DNA of 64,000 nucleotides from Achromobacter denitrificans NBRC 15125. GTDB taxonomy: Bacteria > Pseudomonadota > Gammaproteobacteria > Burkholderiales > Burkholderiaceae_B. A program made the position numbers and the translations under genes. The notes beneath the pieces are model-generated. The model ran no database searches. It worked only from the letters and a program-made list of their open reading frames with translations, and was not told the origin of the DNA. Positions 55,463 to 63,360 of this stretch are shown here, piece after piece (within the stretch, counting starts at the first letter, position 1; each line of letters begins with the position of its first letter). The stretch spans positions 60,895 through 124,894 of the forward strand of contig NZ_BCTQ01000018.1 of the NCBI RefSeq assembly GCF_001571365.1, given 5' to 3'.

Positions 55463-56482
55463 TCAGGCATCCTCCAGCCGGATCAGGCGCTTGCCCATGT
55501 TCTTGCCTTGATAGAGATCGGCGATCGATCCGGGCGCGGCTTCGATGCCGTCCAGGATTTCCTCGCGAAAGCGCAGTTTTCCCTGGCGCACCAGCGGCGC
55601 CAGCGCAGCAACGGCTTCCTCGTAGCGGTGCTCATAATCCCACACCAGAAAGCCCTGCATGCGCGCCGCCTTGTTCAGCAGATGCCGTTCCACGCGCGGA
55701 CCCGTCGGCCAAGGATCCCAACTGGCCACGGACGCCGTGCCGCAGATGACGATACGGGCATGCCGGTTGATCAGCGGGATCACCGCATCGCTGATGCGCC
55801 CGGCGGTGTTGTCGAAGTAGACGTCCACGCCGTCGGGGCAGGCTTGCGCCAACACCTGCTCCAACTCGGGCGCATGATAATCCACCGCCGCATCGAAGCC
55901 GAATTCCTCCACGCACAACCGCGTCTTGGCTGCTCCGCCCGCGATGCCCACGGTCCTGCACCCGAGGTGGCGGGCCAGTTGCCCCGCGACCGAGCCGACA
56001 GCGCCCGCGGCGGTGGAGACGACCACGGTCTGCCCGGCCCGAGGTTCACCGCAGGCATTCAGCGCGAAGTAGGCTGTGACGCCGTTCAGGCCCAGTACGC
56101 CCAGCGACAGCGACAGCGGCAAATCGGTCTCCAGCACGCGCCGCCGGATTGCCCGCCCGTCGGTCACGGCATAGTCCTGCCAGCCCAGCATGCCCATCAC
56201 CAGGCAGCCGTCGGGATAGCGCGGATCGCGCGATGCGACGACTCGTCCGGCCGCGAACGAGCGCATGACCTCGCCGATGGCCACGGGGTCCGAGTAGTTG
56301 GCGGCGGCATTGACCCAACCGCGCATCGCCGGATCCACCGACAGGTACAGGTTCCTGACCAGGACCTCGCCTTCCTTCGGTTCCGGCACCGGCGCGGTGC
56401 GGATATCGAAGTGCGCGGCCTGCGGAATGCCCAGCGGCCTTTCTTTCAACACGACCTGCCGATTCACCAGATTCCCGGTCAT
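55463..56482 (-). CDS. NADP-dependent MDR oxidoreductase (zinc-independent, CurA/LTB4DH-like)
   Basis: 339-aa medium-chain dehydrogenase/reductase without Zn-ligand cysteines. RNLYLSVDPAMRGWVN at the N terminus and STAAGAVGSVAGQLARHLGCRTVGIAGG (cofactor-binding AxxGxxG) plus VDVYFDNTAGRISDAVIPLI define the leukotriene-B4 dehydrogenase/curcumin-reductase subgroup, which reduces alpha,beta-unsaturated ketones or aldehydes. ATG 56482 chosen for AAGGAG 7 nt upstream. Precedes the MarR gene; the role relative to the divergent CoA operon is unknown. Confidence 0.9.
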   Translation of the reverse strand: MTGNLVNRQVVLKERPLGIPQAAHFDIRTAPVPEPKEGEVLVRNLYLSVDPAMRGWVNAAANYSDPVAIGEVMRSFAAGRVVASRDPRYPDGCLVMGMLGWQDYAVTDGRAIRRRVLETDLPLSLSLGVLGLNGVTAYFALNACGEPRAGQTVVVSTAAGAVGSVAGQLARHLGCRTVGIAGGAAKTRLCVEEFGFDAAVDYHAPELEQVLAQACPDGVDVYFDNTAGRISDAVIPLINRHARIVICGTASVASWDPWPTGPRVERHLLNKAARMQGFLVWDYEHRYEEAVAALAPLVRQGKLRFREEILDGIEAAPGSIADLYQGKNMGKRLIRLEDA

Positions 56483-56512
56483 TGCTTGTCTCCTTGGGGT
56501 TGTTCCCAATAT

Positions 56513-56528
56513 TGTATGGATGCATACA
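56513..56528. promoter_or_regulatory. MarR-type operator in the divergent catabolic promoter
   Basis: TGTATGGATGCATACA: perfect 6-bp arms (TGTATG/CATACA) with a 4-bp centre; a second overlapping half (GTATG at 56529-56533) extends it. Located 31 bp upstream of the oxidoreductase ATG and 90 bp before the MaoC ATG. Confidence 0.65.
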
Positions 56529-56618
56529 GTATGTTAGCGTTCATTTTAACGCGGCCGGCCGGCATGTCCATGGCCAGGCGGGAAGAAAGTTCCACGACGC
56601 GGCGCCAAGGAGACGACG

Positions 56619-57071
56619 ATGGCAGGGTTGTATTTCGAGCAATTCCAGGTCGGGCAACGCTTCCGGCATGACGTGCGGCGTACGGTCACCGAGACGGACA
56701 ACGTCCTCTTTTCCTCCATGACCATGAATCCCGCCGCCATCCATCTGGACGCGGAATACGCCAAGACCACCGAGTTCGGTCGTCCGCTGGTGAACAGCGC
56801 GTTCACGCTGGGCCTGATGGTCGGCATTTCCGTGGGCGACACCACGCTCGGCACCACGGTGGGCAACCTGGGGTGGGACGAGGTGCGCTTTCCCGGCCCC
56901 GTGTTTACCGGCGACACCTTGCGAGTAGAAACGGAGGTGCTGGAGCTGCGTGACAGCCGTTCGCGTCCGCAGAACGGCATCGTGGTGTTCGGCCATCGCG
57001 CCTACAACCAGCGCGATGAACTGGTCGCCAGTTGCCGCCGCGTGGCGTTGATGCTGCGCCAGGCCGCCTGA
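56619..57071 (+). CDS. MaoC-family hydratase (itaconyl/mesaconyl-CoA hydratase-like)
   Basis: 150-aa hot-dog-fold enoyl-CoA hydratase. [25 protein letters not shown] occupies the place of the R-hydratase catalytic motif, with TMN in place of the usual GD before the conserved His (IHLD). [33 protein letters not shown] follows. From memory these features suit the itaconyl/mesaconyl-CoA hydratase type. It opens the seven-gene operon 56619-63196; an acyl-CoA dehydrogenase starts 49 nt later. Confidence 0.85.
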   Translation: MAGLYFEQFQVGQRFRHDVRRTVTETDNVLFSSMTMNPAAIHLDAEYAKTTEFGRPLVNSAFTLGLMVGISVGDTTLGTTVGNLGWDEVRFPGPVFTGDTLRVETEVLELRDSRSRPQNGIVVFGHRAYNQRDELVASCRRVALMLRQAA

Positions 57072-57120
57072 AGCCGCCGGCCGGCTTCCGCCCACTTTCC
57101 CTTCATTCGAAAGGCAGCCC

Positions 57121-58287
57121 ATGGATTTCGCGCTTACCGACGAGCAGATCGCCATCCGCCACGCCGTGCAGGATTTGTGCGCCGGATTCGACGACGATTA
57201 CTGGACCCGCAAGGACAGGGAAGGTGGCTTCCCCGAGGACTTCTACCGCGCCATGGCGGGCGCCGGCTGGCTGGGCGTGGCCATGCCGGCCGAATACGGG
57301 GGGGCGGGCCTGGGCATCCAGGAGGCCGCGCTGATGATGGAAACCGTGGCGGTTTCCGGCGCGGGCATGGCCGGCGCGTCTTCCATCCACATGAATGTCT
57401 TCGGGCTGCACCCGGTGGTGGTGCACGGCAGCGACGCGCAACGCGCGCGCTGGCTGCCGCCCATCATCAGCGGCGAGCAGAAGGCCTGCTTTGGCGTGAC
57501 CGAACCGAATACCGGCCTGAACACGCTCAAGCTGCGCACCCTGGCCGTGCGCCGCGGCGACCGTTATGTGGTCAATGGCCAGAAGATCTGGATATCGACG
57601 GCGCAGGTGGCCAGCAAGATTCTGCTGTTGGCGCGCACCACGCCGCTGGATCAGGTGACCGGGCCGACTCAGGGGCTGAGCCTGTTTTACACCGACCTGG
57701 ACCGCAGCCGCGTCAGCGTGCGCGAAATCGAAAAGCTGGGGCGCAAGGCCGTCGATTCCAACGAGCTGTTCATCGACGGCCTGGCGGTGCCGGTCGAAGA
57801 CCGCATCGGCGAGGAAGGCAAGGGCTTTTCCTACATCCTGCACGGCCTGAATCCCGAACGGGTCCTGCTGGCGGCCGAGGCGACCGGGCTGGGGCGAGCG
57901 GCCTTGCGCCGGGCCGCCGCCTACGCCGGCGAGCGGATCGTGTTCGACCGGCCCATCGGCCAGAACCAGGGCGTGCAGCATCCTTTGGCAGAACGTTGGG
58001 TGGAGCTGGAGGCGGCCGAACTGCTGTACCGCCGCGCCGCCTGGCTGTACGACCAGGGGCAGCCTTGCGGCGCCGAGGCCAACGCGGCCAAGTTCTTCTG
58101 CGCCGAGGCGGGTTTCCGCGCCTGCGAGACGGCGGTGCTGACCCATGGCGGCATGGGCTACGCGAAGGAATACCACGTCGAGCGCTATTTCCGCGAGGCC
58201 ATGCTGCCCCGCATTGCGCCGGTCTCGCCGCAATTGATTCTCTGCTACATCGCTGAAAAAGTACTGGGCCTGCCTAAATCGTACTGA
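57121..58287 (+). CDS. Acyl-CoA dehydrogenase
   Basis: 388-aa FAD enzyme introducing an alpha,beta double bond into an acyl-CoA. MDFALTDEQIAIRHAVQDLC (N-terminal helix domain), FGVTEPNTGLNTLKLRTLA and VNGQKIWISTAQVA (middle beta domain), LAERWVELEAAELLYRRAAWLYDQG and HGGMGYAKEYHVERYFREA (C-terminal domain with a candidate catalytic Glu). Length is normal. Ribosome-binding site GAAAGGCAGCCC. Part of the BKACE operon, 10 nt before that gene. Confidence 0.92.
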   Translation: MDFALTDEQIAIRHAVQDLCAGFDDDYWTRKDREGGFPEDFYRAMAGAGWLGVAMPAEYGGAGLGIQEAALMMETVAVSGAGMAGASSIHMNVFGLHPVVVHGSDAQRARWLPPIISGEQKACFGVTEPNTGLNTLKLRTLAVRRGDRYVVNGQKIWISTAQVASKILLLARTTPLDQVTGPTQGLSLFYTDLDRSRVSVREIEKLGRKAVDSNELFIDGLAVPVEDRIGEEGKGFSYILHGLNPERVLLAAEATGLGRAALRRAAAYAGERIVFDRPIGQNQGVQHPLAERWVELEAAELLYRRAAWLYDQGQPCGAEANAAKFFCAEAGFRACETAVLTHGGMGYAKEYHVERYFREAMLPRIAPVSPQLILCYIAEKVLGLPKSY

Positions 58288-58297
58288 GGAGACACGC

Positions 58298-59230
58298 ATG
58301 CGCAAATCCCCCAAGGTCATCATTACCTGCGCCGTCACGGGCTCGATCCACACACCATCGATGTCGCCGTACCTGCCCATCACGCCCAGGCAGATCGCGG
58401 ACGACGCGGTAGCGGCCGCCGAGGCCGGAGCCGCCATGCTGCACTTGCATGCGCGCGATCCGGAGACGGGCCGGCCCGACCAGGATCCAAAACTGTTCGC
58501 CCAGTTCCTGCCCGAGATCAAGGCTCGCAGCAACGCCATCCTGAACATCACCACGGGGGGCGGCCTGGGCATGTCGCTGGACCAGCGGCTGGCGCCGGCC
58601 AAATGGGCGCGGCCCGAGGTCGCGTCCATGAACATGGGGTCGCTCAATTTCAATATCGCGGGCGCGGGCGATCGCGTCAGCGAATTCAAGTTCGACTGGG
58701 AAAAGCCCTATCTGGAGATGACCCGCGATTTCATCCTGTCGAACACGTTCGCGCAGATCGACCGGGGCCTGCGCGAACTGTCGGACCTGGGCACGCGATT
58801 CGAGTTCGAATGCTATGACGTCGGCCATCTGTACAACCTGGCGCATTTCGTCGACCGCGGCCTGGCCAAGCCTCCGTTCTTCCTGCAGTGCATTTTCGGC
58901 ATCCTGGGAGGCATAGGCGCCGACCACGAGAACCTGCTGCATATGCGCACCATCGCCGATCGGCTGTTCGGCGATGACTATTACCTGTCGGTGCTGGCCG
59001 CGGGCCGCCACCAGATGCCGTTCGTCACCGCCAGCGCGCTATTGGGTGGAAACGTGCGCGTGGGGCTGGAAGACAGCCTTTACGCGGGCCGCGGCAAGTT
59101 GGCTACCTCCAACGCCGAACAGGTCGCGAAGATCCGCCGCATCCTGGAAGAGCTGTCGCTTGAAATCGCGACGCCCGACGAGGCGCGGGCCATGATTCAA
59201 ACCAAAGGCGGCGACAACGTCGCTTTTTAA
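58298..59230 (+). CDS. Beta-keto acid cleavage enzyme (BKACE, DUF849 family)
   Basis: 310-aa TIM-barrel zinc enzyme that condenses a beta-keto acid with acetyl-CoA and splits it into acetoacetate and a new acyl-CoA. KVIITCAVTGSIHTPSMSPYLPITP at the N terminus, Zn ligands His49 and His51 in MLHLHARDPETG, and the Glu of VRVGLEDSLYAG near the C terminus. These are the family's key positions (as in 3-keto-5-aminohexanoate cleavage enzyme). The substrate of the family varies widely and is not predictable here. Good ribosome-binding site GAGGAGACAC. Confidence 0.92.
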   Translation: MRKSPKVIITCAVTGSIHTPSMSPYLPITPRQIADDAVAAAEAGAAMLHLHARDPETGRPDQDPKLFAQFLPEIKARSNAILNITTGGGLGMSLDQRLAPAKWARPEVASMNMGSLNFNIAGAGDRVSEFKFDWEKPYLEMTRDFILSNTFAQIDRGLRELSDLGTRFEFECYDVGHLYNLAHFVDRGLAKPPFFLQCIFGILGGIGADHENLLHMRTIADRLFGDDYYLSVLAAGRHQMPFVTASALLGGNVRVGLEDSLYAGRGKLATSNAEQVAKIRRILEELSLEIATPDEARAMIQTKGGDNVAF

Positions 59231-59262
59231 GCGCTGCGAGGCGCGCGCGGGAGACGGATGCA

Positions 59263-60471
59263 ATGGATGCCTTGCAAGGGTTGAGGGTGGTGGATTTTTC
59301 CAAGGTGCTGGCCGGCCCCTTGTGCACGCAGTATCTGGGCGACATGGGGGCGGAGGTCATCAAGGTGGAGCCGCTGACGGGGGACGACACCCGCCGCTGG
59401 CCGCCGTTCCGGAAAGACGACGGCACGGTGTTCCTGAGCGTGAACCGCAACAAGCGCAGTGTGGCGCTGGACCTGAAATCGCCCGAGGGCCGCGAAGCGG
59501 CGCAGCGGCTGATCGCCACGGCGGACATCGTGGTGGAGAGTTTCGGCCCCGGGGTGGCGGCACGGCTGGGTATCGATTACGACAGCGCGTCGGCGCTGCG
59601 CCCGGGCGTGGTCTATTGCAGTATCTCCGGCTTCGGCAGCAAAGGGCCGCTGAACCAGGGCAAGGGCTACGACGTCATCCTGCAGGCATTCTGCGGCATG
59701 ATGTCCATCACGGGAGAAGAGGACGGACCGGCGATCCGAAGTCCCATCTCGCCCATCGACCAGGCCACGGGTATGCATGCCGCCACCGGGATCCTGGCCG
59801 CGGTGGTGCGCAAGCTGCGTACCGGCAAGGGCTGCAAGGTCGAGGCTTCGCTGTTCGATACGGCGGTCGGGTTCATGGGCTATGTGATGCAGAGCTACTG
59901 GGAGCGCGGCAGCGAACCGCGCCGCTGGGGTTCGGCCCATGAGTCCCTGTGTCCCTATCAGGTATTCGAGGCCAGCGACCACCCCTTGTTGCTGGGCGTC
60001 GCGAACGACTCGCTGTGGCGCGCCTTCTGCAACGAGGCCGGCAGGCCCGGGCTGGCGGACGATCCGCGCTATGCCACCAACGCGGACCGGGTGCGCCACC
60101 GCGCGGAAGTGTTGGAACGGGTGTCGGAGATCATGCGCGGCGACGACCGGGACGCCTGGATCCGGCGGCTGTCGCGCGCCGGCATCCCCTGCGCGCCCAT
60201 CCAGGGCGTGGGCGAACTGCTGGCGCACGAACACATGGTCGCCAGTGAAATGATCCATCGTTTCGCCGATTCGGCGCATGGCGAGCTGAACGTGGTGTCG
60301 CAACCGCTGCGCTTTGACGGCCATCGGCCCAAGCCCGCATCGCCGCCGCCCAGAGTAGGCGAGCACACGGGACAAGTGTTGGCCGAGCTGGGCTACGGCC
60401 CGGCCGCCGTCGGCCGCTACCTGGACGTGCTGGCGCCGCAGGCCGGCGCCGCGCCAGGGAGGGAGGCCTAA
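59263..60471 (+). CDS. Class III (CaiB/BaiF) CoA-transferase
   Basis: 402 aa. LRVVDFSKVLAGPLCTQYLGDMGAEVIKVE, NKRSVALDLKSPEGREAAQRL, ISGFGSKGP and the nucleophile Asp in SPIDQATGMHAATGILAA. Strongly similar in layout to the CaiB protein at 18027. Follows BKACE by 32 nt and precedes a crotonase by 1 nt. Expected to make the CoA ester that enters the operon's pathway; the donor and acceptor are unknown. Confidence 0.92.
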   Translation: MDALQGLRVVDFSKVLAGPLCTQYLGDMGAEVIKVEPLTGDDTRRWPPFRKDDGTVFLSVNRNKRSVALDLKSPEGREAAQRLIATADIVVESFGPGVAARLGIDYDSASALRPGVVYCSISGFGSKGPLNQGKGYDVILQAFCGMMSITGEEDGPAIRSPISPIDQATGMHAATGILAAVVRKLRTGKGCKVEASLFDTAVGFMGYVMQSYWERGSEPRRWGSAHESLCPYQVFEASDHPLLLGVANDSLWRAFCNEAGRPGLADDPRYATNADRVRHRAEVLERVSEIMRGDDRDAWIRRLSRAGIPCAPIQGVGELLAHEHMVASEMIHRFADSAHGELNVVSQPLRFDGHRPKPASPPPRVGEHTGQVLAELGYGPAAVGRYLDVLAPQAGAAPGREA

Positions 60472-60472
60472 C

Positions 60473-61246
60473 ATGTCCATCGACTTTCACGAACAGGACG
60501 GTGTGGCGCTGATCACCATCAACCGCCCCGAGAAAAGCAACGCGCTGGATCGCGAGCACTATGACGCCTTGTCCGAGGCCTGGCGCCGGGTCCGCGACGA
60601 CGACGCGATTCGCGTGGCGATTATCACCGGAGCGGGAGACCGGGCCTTTTGCGCCGGCGCGGACCTGAAGTCGTTCGTCGGGGCGCCGCCCAGTCTGGCG
60701 GCGCTGATGCACACGCAGCAGGGCCAACTGCTGAACCGCGGCCTGGAAGTGTGGAAACCCATTGTCGCCGCTGTCAACGGGCACTGCCTGGGAGGCGGCA
60801 TGACACTGCTGTTGGCCACAGACCTGCGGGTGTGCGTGCCCACGGCCACCTTCGGCCTGACGGAAGTCCAGCGCGGCGTCTTTCCGGCCAATGGCGGCAC
60901 CCAGCGCGTGGCCCAGCAATTGCCGCATGCCATCGCCATGGAAATGTTGCTGTTGGGCGATGCCTTCGACGCCGACGCCGCCAACCGCTGGGGCCTGGTG
61001 AACCGGGTCGTGCCGCGTGAGGAATTGCTGCCGGCGGCCATGGCGTATGCGCGCAGGCTAGCCGCCAACGCGCCGCTCGCGGTGCAGGCGGCCAAGGAGT
61101 TGGCTTTGCGCAGCCGCGACGCCGACCTGGCGACGGGCCTGCGGTTGGAACAGTTGTTCCTGCGTCTGTTGCAGGACTCGCGGGATGTCGTCGAAGGCAC
61201 GCAGGCGTTCGCCGAACGGCGCGCCCCGAGATTTCAAGGACAGTGA
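60473..61246 (+). CDS. Enoyl-CoA hydratase (crotonase family)
   Basis: 257 aa. GDRAFCAGADLKSF and VNGHCLGGGMTLLLATDLRV form the oxyanion hole; FGLTEVQRGVFPANGGTQRVA carries one candidate catalytic Glu, with the second position not clearly acidic. C-terminal EGTQAFAERRAPRFQGQ is typical for the family. Starts 1 nt after the CaiB stop. The operon therefore contains two different hydratase folds (this and MaoC), suggesting two hydration or isomerisation steps or stereo-specific alternatives. Confidence 0.9.
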   Translation: MSIDFHEQDGVALITINRPEKSNALDREHYDALSEAWRRVRDDDAIRVAIITGAGDRAFCAGADLKSFVGAPPSLAALMHTQQGQLLNRGLEVWKPIVAAVNGHCLGGGMTLLLATDLRVCVPTATFGLTEVQRGVFPANGGTQRVAQQLPHAIAMEMLLLGDAFDADAANRWGLVNRVVPREELLPAAMAYARRLAANAPLAVQAAKELALRSRDADLATGLRLEQLFLRLLQDSRDVVEGTQAFAERRAPRFQGQ

Positions 61247-61257
61247 GGAGCAAGAAA

Positions 61258-62133
61258 ATGGCATTGAGATCGATGTTGTTCGTCCCCGGGGATAGCGAGC
61301 GCAAATTGGGCAAGGCCCCGGCCACTGGCGCCGACGTCCTGATCCTGGACCTGGAGGATGCCGTGGACGCCGCGCGGCTACCGGCGGCGCGCGTCATAGT
61401 GAGGGAATACCTGGCGGCGCGTCCCGAGTCCGGCCCGGAATTGTGGGTGCGGATCAACCCCCTGGATTCGGGCCTGGCGCTGGACGATCTGGCGGCGGTG
61501 GTGAGATCGGCGCCCGACGCCATTCTGCTACCGAAAGGCCAGGGCGCGCAGGCCATCGTCACGCTGGATCACTATCTCACCGCGCTGGAAGCGCGCGAAG
61601 GTCTGGAGCCTGGCGCCATCGGCATCATGCCGGTTGCCACCGAGACCGCGGGCGCCATGTTCAACCTGGGGGGCTATGCGGATTGCAGCCCGCGCTTGCG
61701 CGGGCTGACCTGGGGGGCGGAAGACCTGGCAGCGGTGCTCGGAGCGGCCAGCAATCGGCGCGAAGACGGCGAGTACGACTTTACCTATCAGCTTGCGCGT
61801 TCTCTCTGCCTGCTGGGCGCTACCGCGGCAGGCGTGCCCGCCATCGACACGATATGGGGAAATTTCCGGGATACGGAAGGGCTGCGCAAGGACGCGGCGC
61901 GGGCGCGGCGCGCGGGTTTCACCGGCAAGATCGCGATCCATCCGGATCAGGTGGCCACCATCAACGAGGCATTCACGCCCGACCCCGCGGATATCGAGCG
62001 CGCGCGCCGTATTGTGCAGGCGTTCGAGCAGGCGCCCGGGGCCGGCACGCTGCAACTGGATGGAGAAATGTTGGACCGCCCGCATCTGAAGCAGGCGATG
62101 CGCATTCTGGCCAGCGTCCCGGCCGCAGGCTAA
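61258..62133 (+). CDS. CitE-like lyase (HpcH/HpaI family; citramalyl/malyl-CoA lyase-like)
   Basis: 291-aa TIM-barrel Mg2+ enzyme. RSMLFVPGDSERKLGKAPATGADVLILDLEDAV is the CitE signature, followed by LWVRINPLDSG (Arg), IMPVATETAGAMFN (Glu), LTWGAEDLAAVLGA (Asp), and KIAIHPDQVATINEAF. Such enzymes split citryl-, malyl- or citramalyl-CoA to acetyl-CoA or pyruvate and a partner. ATG 61258 has GAGGAG (61245-61250) upstream. With MaoC and CaiB it gives the same enzyme types as the itaconate pathway (transferase, hydratase, lyase). Confidence 0.9.
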   Translation: MALRSMLFVPGDSERKLGKAPATGADVLILDLEDAVDAARLPAARVIVREYLAARPESGPELWVRINPLDSGLALDDLAAVVRSAPDAILLPKGQGAQAIVTLDHYLTALEAREGLEPGAIGIMPVATETAGAMFNLGGYADCSPRLRGLTWGAEDLAAVLGAASNRREDGEYDFTYQLARSLCLLGATAAGVPAIDTIWGNFRDTEGLRKDAARARRAGFTGKIAIHPDQVATINEAFTPDPADIERARRIVQAFEQAPGAGTLQLDGEMLDRPHLKQAMRILASVPAAG

Positions 62134-62221
62134 ACCCGCGAGGGCGGGACCGATGATGGTTCTGTCCCGAGCCCACGGCGACCGTCCGGCACAAGGCCGG
62201 CGCCTTTTCAAGGAGAGAGAC

Positions 62222-63196
62222 ATGAGGCGTTCCGTATTCAAGCCGCTATGCGTGGCCGCGTGGCTCGCGCTGACTCTGGCGGGGCCCGCGAAGGCGGCGG
62301 ACTATCCATCCCAGCCCGTGAAGCTGATCACGGCATTCGGCGCGGGCAGCGCCAGCGACATCGTCGCCCGCCTGATCGGCGAGCGCCTGCAGACGGCCCT
62401 CGGGCAGGTCGTGATCGTCGAGAACCGGCCCGGCGCTTCGGGCCAGATTGCCGCCGACATGGTGGCGCGCGCCCAGCCCGACGGCTACACGATCATGCTG
62501 GCCACGAACACCACCCATTCTTCCAATCCCTACCTGTACAAGAACCTCCGCTACGATCCGATCAAGGATTTCACGCCACTGGTGCAGGTCTGCAATTTCC
62601 CATTCGTGCTGGCGGTCAGCGCCAAGTTGCCGATCAACAGCATCGACGATCTGTTGCGCTACGGCAAAACCAACCCCCAGGGCCTGAACTATGCCTATGG
62701 CAACAGCACCGGCCAGATCTCGGCCGCCTCGTTCGACAAGCTGACCGGGCTGAAGGCGACGGCCATACCCTACAAGAGCACGCCGCAGGCGATGACGGAC
62801 ATCATCGGTGGGCGCGCGACGTTCATGTTCGTGGACCTGGCGTCGGCCACTGCCCACATCCAGGCCGGTACCTTGAAGGCGCTGGCGGTATCGACCGAGA
62901 AGCGCAGTTCGCTGGCGCCGAACCTCCCCAGCGTATCCGAGGCGCTGGGACAGCCCGGGTTCGACCTGGCGGCCTGGGTCGGAATCTTCGGGCCGGCGAA
63001 GCTGCCGCCGCCTATCGCCCAGCGGCTGGGCGACGAGCTCTACAAGATCGTGTCGTCGGAAGAGATCAAGGGCAAGCTGGTCCAGCTTGGGGCGGAGCCC
63101 ATGCCGGCGCCGGCGTCGGAGTTCGGACCCTTCGTAGCGCAACAGGAAAAGGTCTGGGGAGACAAGGTCAGGCAGGCGGGCATACAGCCGGAATGA
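62222..63196 (+). CDS. Bug-family (TctC) periplasmic solute-binding protein
   Basis: Third Bug receptor (324 aa). Signal peptide FKPLCVAAWLALTLAGPAKA before ADYPSQPVKL; loops TAFGAGSASDIVARLI and NRPGASGQIAADMVA. ATG 62222 with AAGGAGAGAGA just upstream. Last gene of the BKACE operon, 88 nt after the CitE-like gene; that gap contains no clear terminator. Probably brings the substrate acid to an unidentified transporter. Confidence 0.92.
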   Translation: MRRSVFKPLCVAAWLALTLAGPAKAADYPSQPVKLITAFGAGSASDIVARLIGERLQTALGQVVIVENRPGASGQIAADMVARAQPDGYTIMLATNTTHSSNPYLYKNLRYDPIKDFTPLVQVCNFPFVLAVSAKLPINSIDDLLRYGKTNPQGLNYAYGNSTGQISAASFDKLTGLKATAIPYKSTPQAMTDIIGGRATFMFVDLASATAHIQAGTLKALAVSTEKRSSLAPNLPSVSEALGQPGFDLAAWVGIFGPAKLPPPIAQRLGDELYKIVSSEEIKGKLVQLGAEPMPAPASEFGPFVAQQEKVWGDKVRQAGIQPE

Positions 63197-63285
63197 CTCG
63201 CAGGCGAATAGCGAATGGCGGACGCCGCGCACCTCGCCGGCGTGGCCGGGAGCTGATTCACCGCCAGGCGCCAGCGGCCATCCGA

Positions 63286-63301
63286 GGCGGATAAATCCGC
63301 C
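63286..63301. terminator. Hairpin after the Bug gene
   Basis: GGCGGAT-AA-ATCCGCC, perfect 7-bp arms with a 2-nt spacer, 90 nt after the Bug stop. No T-run; weak terminator or stability element. Confidence 0.35.
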
Positions 63302-63335
63302 ACTGCCGGGGCCCGCTCCCGATACCTTCCGCCTA

Positions 63336-63357
63336 CGCTCTCCCATTTCGGGAGGCG
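63336..63357 (+). promoter_or_regulatory. Hairpin masking the ribosome-binding site of comEC
   Basis: CTCCC (63340-63344), ATTTC loop, GGGAG (63350-63354), extended past a bulged T by CGC (63336-63338) and GCG (63355-63357). The 3' arm is the GGGAGG Shine-Dalgarno for the comEC-like frame, so folding would hide it. Confidence 0.4.
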
Positions 63358-63360
63358 TTT

